DNA from: Gammaproteobacteria bacterium
GTDB taxonomy: Bacteria; Pseudomonadota; Gammaproteobacteria; Pseudomonadales; Azotimanducaceae
Direction of reading: 5' to 3'
Assembly (NCBI GenBank): GCA_002719135.1
Contig: PBGU01000034.1
Location: 1 to 8,714, forward strand
Length of the DNA stretch: 8,714 nt
The position numbers and the translations under genes were made by a program. The stretch's first letter is position 1. Each line of letters opens with the position of its first letter. Shown here in pieces: positions 1 to 4,295 of this stretch. A model generated the notes under the pieces. The model was not told the DNA's origin. It made no database searches and saw nothing but the letters and a program-made list of their open reading frames with translations.

Positions 1-204
1 GTAGTTTGCTTGGAAGTCACCGTAGCGTTCCACGTTCTGGAACCCGGCCTCAGTGAGCAGGTCGGTGAGGTGTTCCTGTCTGACGCGGCAGACGGTCAGT
101 TGGGAAAAACTTTTATGGTAGACGTCCCTCATGGACACAACTGTATACGATCTACGAAGGTGGCGTACACGAAGAGATTCGGCATAGGAACGGTTGCTTG
201 GAAT
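1..204 (-). pseudogene. C-terminal fragment of a class I SAM-dependent methyltransferase (5'-truncated; runs off the window)
   Basis: The minus-strand frame is open from the window edge to a TAG at 244-246. Its last in-window residues, LLTEAGFQNVERYGDF, match the closing strand-helix region typical of small-molecule class I methyltransferases (LLxEAGFxxVxxYGDF). Just upstream lies a segment like those that precede this motif (SYTVVSMRDVYHKSFSQLT). The true C-terminus is beyond base 1. The N-terminal SAM-binding Rossmann domain of about 150 residues is missing: upstream there is only a stop and the neighbouring gene's promoter. The only ATG (130-132) would start inside the domain and has no clear Shine-Dalgarno. 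I therefore call a remnant rather than a gene. The family rests on a short motif recognised by eye, so confidence is moderate. Confidence 0.42.
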
Positions 205-224
205 TAAGAAATGCGGAAGCAGAC

Positions 225-250
225 TGACACCGGTGGCCCTTTTCTATTGG
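225..250 (+). repeat. Copy A (right half) of a dispersed terminator-like repeat
   Basis: ACCGGTGGCCCTTTTCTAT resembles the right arm and T-tract of fuller copies at 614-649, 1742-1775 and 2377-2410, and has the same orientation. The left arm is not recognisable here, so it probably cannot form the hairpin. It lies between the methyltransferase remnant and the promoter of the next plus-strand gene. Confidence 0.4.
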
Positions 251-262
251 CAAATGTGCCAT

Positions 263-291
263 TCGACGATTAGGTTGACCTGTCGTATAGT
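263..291 (+). promoter_or_regulatory. Promoter of the 330-593 gene (TCGACG-N17-TATAGT)
   Basis: A -10-like TATAGT (286-291) lies 17 bases after TCGACG (263-268) and is followed by CCCC. The same arrangement, TNGACG-N17-TATAGTCCCC, stands in front of the paralogous gene on the other strand (2729-2757). This conservation outside the coding region supports function more than the match to consensus does. The leader of about 30 bases ends with AGGAG (319-323), six bases before the ATG. Confidence 0.5.
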
Positions 292-329
292 CCCCGCTGC
301 CCAATGTATTTTCTAGATAGGAGAAAACT

Positions 330-593
330 ATGCGATTCCATATTCAAAACCATCACACCCCTGAAAACTGTGGCACGCACCTAGAGGAACGGAAAGAAGG
401 CATTAACTCCGTCGCAGATTGGCCCGCACGGTGCAAGGAACTGGGAATCACATACCTGATGGGTGGTTCTTGTCGCCCTCAGCATACTGGTTTTATGTTT
501 GTCGAAGCAGATGATATGACCAAAGTGACCGAATTGTTACGACCAACGATGGGTCGGGATGAGTGTGTGGTCACTCCCGTCACTGAACGATAG
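330..593 (+). CDS. Small Cys/His-conserved protein, DUF3303-like (paralogue 1)
   Basis: An 87-residue protein with a strong Shine-Dalgarno (AGGAG, six bases before ATG). It is a clear paralogue of the 84-residue protein encoded at 2437-2691. Shared residues include HHTP (8-11), C14-G15, W31, RCKELGI (34-40), GG.C.P.H (45-52), VEADD (58-62) and the closing VV.PV. The layout (strand, helix, strand, VExDD then a helix, final VVxPV strand) resembles DUF3303 and other dimeric alpha/beta-barrel small proteins, but the HH/C/C/C/H set is not a general feature of that group. No signal peptide or membrane segment is visible, so it is probably cytoplasmic. It has its own promoter and is followed by a terminator-like hairpin, so it forms a single-gene unit. 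Function is unknown; conserved Cys and His could bind a metal or cofactor, which is inference only. Confidence 0.8.
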   Translation: MRFHIQNHHTPENCGTHLEERKEGINSVADWPARCKELGITYLMGGSCRPQHTGFMFVEADDMTKVTELLRPTMGRDECVVTPVTER

Positions 594-613
594 GAGAAAT
601 CCCTCCAACAGAA

Positions 614-649
614 GGGTCACCGTCTGGATAGTGGTGGCCCTGTTCTTTT
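614..649 (+). terminator. Rho-independent terminator of the 330-593 gene (repeat copy B)
   Basis: GGGTCACC (614-621) pairs with GGTGGCCC (633-640), eight pairs with one G-T wobble, loop of 11, followed by TGTTCTTTT. It lies 20 bases after the stop and abuts the 3' end of the convergent gene at 650. Its right arm and T-tract match those of copies A, C and D. Confidence 0.65.
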
Positions 650-922
650 CTAGGCTTCGTTGGCAATGGTTATAGTCGGAGGAGCAGTGACACCCGCTTC
701 GGCCATGCCCGCCTTCAATTCTTCACGATTGAACAACGCCTGAAACGCTTCGATTGAAACCCACGTGTTAATAACGGTCACCATATTGGGGTCGTCTGCA
801 TGCTGTAAGACCACGGCACTTAGTTCGCCCGCTTCCTTTCTGATCGGTTCGAACTGGTTGAAGCTAGCTTTCCAAGTATCAAAATCTTTAACTGGGTGGG
901 TCACAATTGTATATGCTGCCAT
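650..922 (-). CDS. ABM / dimeric alpha-beta barrel domain protein
   Basis: A 90-residue cytoplasmic protein. The pattern YTIVTHPVKDFDTWKASFN, a central VTVINTWVSIEAFQALF strand-helix, then ELKAGMAEAGV and a last PPTITIAN strand, is typical of the antibiotic-biosynthesis-monooxygenase-like dimeric alpha/beta-barrel superfamily. Members of this group often contain FDxWKxxFxxFEPxRKEAG followed by an H/D-ADDPN turn, as here. Family members include heme-degrading enzymes and cofactor-free monooxygenases, but many small ones have no known role, and no specific activity is readable. The start is supported by GGAGG five bases before the ATG and a TATAAT -10 further upstream. It follows the RidA gene on the same strand after 108 bases that contain this promoter, so it is probably transcribed separately. 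Confidence 0.75.
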   Translation of the reverse strand: MAAYTIVTHPVKDFDTWKASFNQFEPIRKEAGELSAVVLQHADDPNMVTVINTWVSIEAFQALFNREELKAGMAEAGVTAPPTITIANEA

Positions 923-983
923 GATTCCTCCAATGATCGTTGAATTAGTTAATCAGCTAGGGTTAGGCGGTTAACCTTGGGGA

Positions 984-1012
984 ATTATACGAGACCCGCC
1001 ACCAGAGGCCCC
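984..1012 (-). promoter_or_regulatory. Promoter of the 650-922 gene (TATAAT -10, weak -35)
   Basis: On the minus strand TATAAT (984-989) is followed by TCCCC, echoing the TATAGTCCCC of the two DUF3303-like genes. The hexamer 17 bases upstream, GGGGCC (1007-1012), is a poor -35, so either an activator or a non-consensus sigma contact would be needed. The leader of about 55 bases ends in a GGAGG ribosome binding site. Confidence 0.4.
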
Positions 1013-1030
1013 AGATAAATGACAGTCCAA

Positions 1031-1498
1031 CTATGTTTCAGTGAACTCGATTACACAGTCGACCATAACAGCTGTGTTCCTCGGCAAGACTGCCAACCCA
1101 ACGCCGGATCTGCTGTGCTTCCCTTGTTCACCGAACAGCTCGACAAACAGGTCTGAAGCTCCATCAAATACTTTAGCTTGTTCTCCGAATTCGGGTGAAC
1201 AGTTGACCATCCCAAAGACCTTCAATATTCTAGTGACACGGTCAAGGTCACCCAGTTCTATCTTCATACGTGCTAACAAATTAAGGGCACACCACTGGGC
1301 GGCGTCATAGCCCTGTTCCACCGTGAGATCTTCGCCCAGCTTTCCAATAGTGTGCGAACCGTCCGGGCGCCTAGAACCTACGCTGGTCAACCACATTATC
1401 TTTCCGCTGCTGGTAGCCGAAAGATAGTTGCCGATAGGTTCAGGTGGCGGCGGCAGAGTGTAGCCCAACTCAGCTAGTCTTAACTCGGTTACAGCCAT
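1031..1498 (-). CDS. RidA family (YjgF/YER057c/UK114) protein
   Basis: A 155-residue protein of the larger RidA subgroup, whose members begin with an LAELGxxLPPPPxPxGNY motif (here residues 8-25). Other family signatures are GKLGEDLTVEQGYDAA (52-67), ALNLLARMK, GDLDRVTRILKVFGMVN, GASDLFVELFGEQGKHSRSGVG and a closing LP.N..V..D..IEF. RidA proteins hydrolyse reactive enamine/imine intermediates; the arginine in KHSRSGVG is in the expected active-site position. The usual late glutamate (vEiEa) appears as aspartate (VMVDC), so deaminase activity is uncertain. I chose the ATG at 1498, which has a GGGGGG Shine-Dalgarno-like run eight bases upstream; a TTG at 1525 would add nine residues and is less likely. 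RidA-like proteins often accompany catabolic or cyclase-like genes. Confidence 0.88.
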   Translation of the reverse strand: MAVTELRLAELGYTLPPPPEPIGNYLSATSSGKIMWLTSVGSRRPDGSHTIGKLGEDLTVEQGYDAAQWCALNLLARMKIELGDLDRVTRILKVFGMVNCSPEFGEQAKVFDGASDLFVELFGEQGKHSRSGVGLAVLPRNTAVMVDCVIEFTET

Positions 1499-1582
1499 CG
1501 GATTGCCCCCCGGTGAAAGATTCAATCTCTGAAACGGGCCTGCCCTAAAGCTCGGTCATTCTACATCTTTAATCAACAAAAT

Positions 1583-1740
1583 ATGGGGCAATACTTACTT
1601 GTCCTCATAAGCATCGAAGAGGCGAACGGGTTTCCACGCCTTTCACTGAAGGCTCTGAAGGAACTGAATGACACTTGGGTGACAAAGGAAGGAAAGATTG
1701 CGCCCTTTATTCCGCTGCCTGGTAATTCTTCCCACACACA
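1583..1740 (+). pseudogene. Decayed fragment of a YCII/DGPF-like small protein
   Basis: The plus frame from ATG 1583 reads MGQYLLVLISIEEANG, then LSLKALKELNDTWVTKEGKI. This resembles the opening of YCII-related proteins (MxQYLLLIyxdEa, LSxeeLxxLxxxxxxxxxEGKL). The rest of the domain, with its GGEAL and R-DGP motifs, is absent. The frame instead runs through a terminator-like repeat (1742 onward) into the convergent SnoaL-like gene. No Shine-Dalgarno precedes the ATG. I read it as the remnant of another dimeric alpha/beta-barrel gene ending where the repeat begins. It could be chance; resemblance is limited to about 45 residues. Confidence 0.28.
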
Positions 1741-1741
1741 A

Positions 1742-1775
1742 GACCATCGGTTAGGCATGCCGGTGGCCCTTATCT
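1742..1775 (+). repeat. Copy C of the terminator-like repeat
   Basis: GACCATCGG (1742-1750) faces CCGGTGGCC (1760-1768): nine positions, one A-C mismatch and one T-G wobble, loop of nine. The following CTTATCTTA is only partly T-rich. The sequence ACCATCGGTTAGGCAT is almost the same as in copy D (2377-2410), including the loop, which shows common descent rather than convergent terminators. It lies downstream of the YCII-like fragment and about 30 bases from the 3' end of the SnoaL-like gene. Confidence 0.55.
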
Positions 1776-1802
1776 TATCGGACTATAAGCATCCCAAAAC
1801 CA

Positions 1803-2213
1803 CTATTCAGGAATGGCTCCCAACTGTTGCATCATTGACATGTCATTCCCCAGACCCCAATGCTCTATCATCTTGCCGTTAACTATTTTGGCAACATGTA
1901 TCTCCCTCACAGAGAATTTTTTCCCTGAAGGGGGCATGCCCATGAATTCTCCTGATTGTGTTCCCGAAGTAGTCATGATTCCTACTACCAGATCACCCTC
2001 GGAAACATATTGGTCTACCACGACGTGCAAATCTGAAAACGCGGAAACAAACATTTGCATCATCCCTACCATTCCAGCTTTACCAGGGGGCATTCCCGGC
2101 ATTGCATCATTATCGACAAAGTCGTCATCTATAAGTGCTTCCATGGCGTTCAGATCCTTGGCGTTCAAAGCAGCCATTATTTTTTCGAACACCAACCTGT
2201 TCTGTTCTGACAT
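1803..2213 (-). CDS. SnoaL-like / NTF2-fold ester cyclase family protein
   Basis: A 136-residue protein of the SnoaL-like polyketide cyclase group. Visible features are an N-terminal helix ending in MEALIDDDFVDND (24-36), PPGKAGMVGMMQMFVSAFSDLHVVVDQYVSEGD (42-74), GEFMGMPPSGKKFSVREIHVAKIVNGKMIEHW (88-119), and the closing D..MMQQLGAIPE. This matches the family signature G-x-PPTGK ... F-xI-dGKIxEHW ... LxQLGxxP. Such proteins bind or cyclise small hydrophobic molecules, and few are characterised. The open frame extends 42 codons further upstream, but the ATG at 2213 has AGAGGAGAG five bases before it and is the clear start. An inverted repeat, GTTGC-CTA-GCAAC (2246-2258), lies about 35 bases upstream and might be an operator. 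Terminator-like repeats C and D flank the gene. Confidence 0.85.
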   Translation of the reverse strand: MSEQNRLVFEKIMAALNAKDLNAMEALIDDDFVDNDAMPGMPPGKAGMVGMMQMFVSAFSDLHVVVDQYVSEGDLVVGIMTTSGTQSGEFMGMPPSGKKFSVREIHVAKIVNGKMIEHWGLGNDMSMMQQLGAIPE

Positions 2214-2376
2214 GTTTCTCTCCTCTATTTTTGAATCGATTAGATGTTGCCTAGCAACCCGAAGTTGATCTTGTTTTTGGTCCTCGCTCTTTTCGGGTTC
2301 CAGGATGCTCATAGGCACAAATCTGAGACTAGAAAACACCTATGAACACGCCTAAGCATGATTTCCTACTCACACG

Positions 2377-2410
2377 GGCCATCGGTTAGGCATCCAGGTG
2401 GCCTTTTTCT
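2377..2410 (+). terminator. Rho-independent terminator-like hairpin, repeat copy D
   Basis: GGCCATC (2377-2383) pairs with GGTGGCC (2397-2403) with one T-G wobble and is followed by TTTTTCT (2404-2410), a good intrinsic terminator on the plus strand. No intact plus-strand gene ends before it: both neighbours are on the minus strand. That makes it an orphan terminator or a passively spread repeat. Its loop and left flank (CACAC, then CATCGGTTAGGCAT) nearly repeat copy C. Confidence 0.55.
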
Positions 2411-2436
2411 ATAAGAATGACCCTTATGGAACTCGG

Positions 2437-2691
2437 TTACATTACGTTGACTGGACTTACGACACTTGTCCAACGCCCTAACATTGGAGCCATAAGATCA
2501 CGCAATTTTTCCACGTCATCGGTCTCGACCACCATGTAGTGGAAATGCTCTGGCTGGCAACCACCCCCAATCACGTATTCGATTCCAAGTTCCTTGCACC
2601 GTTCAGGCCATTTTGGGTTAGGTGGGAATTTCCCAGGGTTCCCGAGACCACACATATCAGGTGTGTGATGTGACGAAATATGAAACCGCAT
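2437..2691 (-). CDS. Small Cys/His-conserved protein, DUF3303-like (paralogue 2)
   Basis: An 84-residue paralogue of the protein encoded at 330-593, on the opposite strand. It shares MRFHI, HHTP (8-11), C14-G15, W28, RCKELGI (31-37), GG.C.P.H (42-49), VETDD, LGR and VVSPV. The main difference is a shorter linker, GNPGKFPPN, in place of the first copy's charged loop. All three cysteines (14, 32, 45) and histidines 4, 8, 9 and 49 are retained in both copies, which argues for a structural or ligand-binding role. The ATG has GGAGGA five to six bases upstream, and the promoter resembles that of paralogue 1. No terminator was recognised on its own strand. Function is unknown; cytoplasmic by appearance. 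Confidence 0.8.
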   Translation of the reverse strand: MRFHISSHHTPDMCGLGNPGKFPPNPKWPERCKELGIEYVIGGGCQPEHFHYMVVETDDVEKLRDLMAPMLGRWTSVVSPVNVM

Positions 2692-2728
2692 ATCGTCCTC
2701 CGATCTATAAATGGTTTAGGCCGTGGGG

Positions 2729-2757
2729 ACTATAAGGCAGGGCATGTCAGCCGTCTA
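2729..2757 (-). promoter_or_regulatory. Promoter of the 2437-2691 gene (TAGACG-N17-TATAGT)
   Basis: On the minus strand TATAGT (2729-2734) follows TAGACG (2752-2757) with a 17-base spacer and is followed by CCCC. Similarity to the 263-291 promoter continues into the leader (CCTG just before the -10, TAGAT just before the ribosome binding site), so promoter and gene descend together from one duplicated unit. Confidence 0.5.
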
Positions 2758-2970
2758 GTCAGATTTCTTCGCGACATCAGAACGGCTTCTGAAACCATAT
2801 TTGTAGCGGTTGTTGATAGCCTTACCTCACACACTCTGTTGGCGTAAGCCGTGGTAGTGGAGGAGATCAGACCCGTCACAGGAGGCCCTAGACAAACTTA
2901 AGGCACCGTAACGGGTCCAGTCGTTGTCCGGCGAGTGCTTTAGACGTAACATCTATCTACTAAGGTCGGG
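2758..2970. other. Gene-poor intergenic stretch
   Basis: No reading frame here looks like a gene on either strand, and no tRNA-like cloverleaf was seen. A short minus-strand open segment ending at a TAG (2755-2757) has a protein-like composition but is too short to name. The 28 bases at 2869-2896 match 23 of 28 positions at 992-1019, also intergenic and in the same orientation. The stretch separates the minus-strand small genes from the plus-strand operon starting at 3030. Confidence 0.4.
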
Positions 2971-3001
2971 TTGTAAAGTAATAAGGATTAACAGATATAG
3001 T
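2971..3001 (+). promoter_or_regulatory. Promoter of the 3030-4060 operon (TTGTAA-N19-TATAGT)
   Basis: TTGTAA (2971-2976) and TATAGT (2996-3001) are separated by 19 bases. The -10 is followed by CC, as in the other TATAGT promoters of the window. The leader would be about 22 bases. Confidence 0.4.
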
Positions 3002-3029
3002 CCTAACGTTTTTGGACTTAAGTGAGACG

Positions 3030-3434
3030 ATGAAGAAAAGACTCGTGATTATCTCCGTGACAGCGGCTTTGATTCTACTGGGTATATTCGGCGGTATAGC
3101 GGCCGCCCAAGGGCAGGGGGAAGACAAAACCATAAGTGGGCCCGATACCCTGATATCGAAAATGGCCGAGATACTCGGAATCGACAAAGGCCGAGTTGAA
3201 CAAGCGTTTAAACAGGCTGCTTCAGAAACACGGGATGAACGTATGAAGAACCATTTGGCTAGGCTCGTGGAAACAGGCAAAATTACTCAGGAACAAGCCA
3301 ACCACAAATTCGAATTGATGAAGGAGAACTCTGGGTTCTGGAAGAAACATTCCCGATTTGGCAATCCCCATGACAAGCACGGCCACCGGAAGGGCCACAC
3401 GGCATTCATACACCAGAGAAAGGAGGGACCATGA
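3030..3434 (+). CDS. Secreted DUF2680-like protein with His-rich tail
   Basis: A 134-residue protein. Residues 1-27 are a classical signal peptide: MKKR, a hydrophobic core (LVIISVTAALILLGIFGGI) and an AAA|Q-type cleavage site. The mature part has two short helices, LISKMAEILGIDKGRVEQAF and RMKNHLARLVETGKITQEQA. This is the pattern of DUF2680-type exported proteins: a LG(I/V)-x-V-xxAF helix, then a helix ending GKITQEQA. Such proteins are common in Chloroflexota and Firmicutes and have no known role. The tail is rich in histidine and lysine (HDKHGHRKGH at about 113-122) and might bind metal ions, which is inference. A TTG at 3012 would add six residues; I prefer the ATG at 3030 because it begins the signal peptide directly. 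The stop overlaps the next ATG (ATGA), so both genes are translated from one message. Confidence 0.7.
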   Translation: MKKRLVIISVTAALILLGIFGGIAAAQGQGEDKTISGPDTLISKMAEILGIDKGRVEQAFKQAASETRDERMKNHLARLVETGKITQEQANHKFELMKENSGFWKKHSRFGNPHDKHGHRKGHTAFIHQRKEGP

Positions 3435-4060
3435 TTTACGAGATGCGGACCTATACTCTAAAGCCGGGCGCGGTGTCTGAGTTCGAATCCCGGTTTGCAG
3501 AGAGGCACCCATACCGGGAGAAGCATTCCAAGCTGGGAGGATTCTGGCACACCGAATTCGGCCCTCTAAACCAGGTCATTCACGTTTGGATCTATGAAGA
3601 CCTGAACCAACGATTGGCTGCAAGAGAAGCAGCAAACAACGACCCCGACCTGCAACGGATACCCGGAGGACGGGAGTTTGTGATCGAGCAGGAATCAGAC
3701 ATTTTCATGCCGGCTCCCTTCATGCGGCCCATGGGCGGTGACCAGGCCTTGGGTGACCTCTACGAGATGCGGATATACACCTACCAGCCGGGGGCCATAT
3801 CCAAGGTCATAGATAGTTGGAAGGGATCGATCTCCGCCAGGGAGAAATACTCGCCCTTGGCCGCCGGTATGTACAGCGAGCTGGGTTCGCTGAACAAATG
3901 GGTGCACATCTGGCCGTATAAGGACTTAAACGAACGGACCCGTATCCGTGCCGAGGCCACCGGAGACCCCAACTGGCCTCCGACCCCGTCCACACGGGAG
4001 TTCCTGGTTAAACAGGAGAACAAACTGCTAATACCCGCCGCCTTTTCCCCCATGCACTAG
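3431..4060 (+). CDS. Tandem NIPSNAP-domain protein
   Basis: A 209-residue protein made of two NIPSNAP domains. Domain 1 (about 1-97) opens IYEMRTYTLKPGAV and contains GFWHTEFGPLNQVIHVWIYEDLNQR. Domain 2 (about 109-206) opens LYEMRIYTYQPGAI and contains GMYSELGSLNKWVHIWPYKDLNER. Each closes with a REF-hydrophobic strand and a run ending in P-A-F. NIPSNAP domains are dimeric alpha/beta barrels, so the tandem copy probably forms the pseudo-dimer within one chain. No signal peptide is visible. Function is unknown for most bacterial members, which often sit near degradation genes. The start has AGGAGG six bases upstream and overlaps the preceding stop by ATGA, showing translational coupling to the secreted protein. 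Confidence 0.9.
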   Translation: MIYEMRTYTLKPGAVSEFESRFAERHPYREKHSKLGGFWHTEFGPLNQVIHVWIYEDLNQRLAAREAANNDPDLQRIPGGREFVIEQESDIFMPAPFMRPMGGDQALGDLYEMRIYTYQPGAISKVIDSWKGSISAREKYSPLAAGMYSELGSLNKWVHIWPYKDLNERTRIRAEATGDPNWPPTPSTREFLVKQENKLLIPAAFSPMH

Positions 4061-4098
4061 GCGCCATCAGACTGACCCCAATCAGATTTATTTTTGTC

Positions 4099-4143
4099 CG
4101 GTAGGCACGGTTTTAGCCTTTAGCCTCAAAATCGTGCCTGCTG
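4099..4143. other. Long imperfect hairpin between convergent genes
   Basis: AGGCACGGTTTT (4103-4114) pairs with AAAATCGTGCCT (4128-4139) over 12 positions with one G-T wobble. Four further outward pairs (two of them wobble) extend the stem to 4099 and 4143; the loop is 13 bases. No T-tract follows on either strand, though TTTATTTTT lies just before it. It is well placed to block read-through between the NIPSNAP gene (+) and the monooxygenase gene (-), but it is not a standard intrinsic terminator. Confidence 0.5.
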
Positions 4144-4150
4144 TAGACTG

Positions 4151-4170
4151 CTATGCACGCCTATGCACAG
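4151..4170. repeat. Two tandem 10-bp units (CTATGCACGC / CTATGCACAG)
   Basis: Two adjacent 10-base units are identical in their first eight bases. They follow the hairpin directly. From here to 4295 no gene or other signal was recognised. Confidence 0.45.
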
Positions 4171-4295
4171 AAAGCAACTTACGCTTCAGTCTGTTGGGTG
4201 ATTTGTTTCCCTCGGATCTCGTGCAATAGGTTAATAGCGTCTAACAAAGCCAGATGCCTTGAGTTTGCCGGTATGCAGGGTCTGGGAGCGCCCAT

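Noticed and set aside
10..207. A 65-codon plus-strand frame at the left edge
   Set aside because: The opposite strand carries a recognisable methyltransferase C-terminal motif, so this is its shadow.
2246..2258. Inverted repeat GTTGC-CTA-GCAAC upstream of the SnoaL-like gene as an operator
   Set aside because: Only five pairs and no clear promoter around it; mentioned in the gene entry but too weak to list alone.
2087..2339. N-terminal extension of the SnoaL-like protein to 178 residues
   Set aside because: The added 42 codons have no ribosome binding site, while the ATG at 2213 has a strong one and matches the family's usual start.
1742..2391. Integron-like attC sites: GTTAGGC (1750-1756, 2385-2391) fits the GTTRRRY core, with GCCTAA at 2350-2355
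   Set aside because: The core lies in the hairpin loop rather than at an end, the partner RYYYAAC is missing for the first copy and too close for the second, genes lie on both strands, and no integrase is present.
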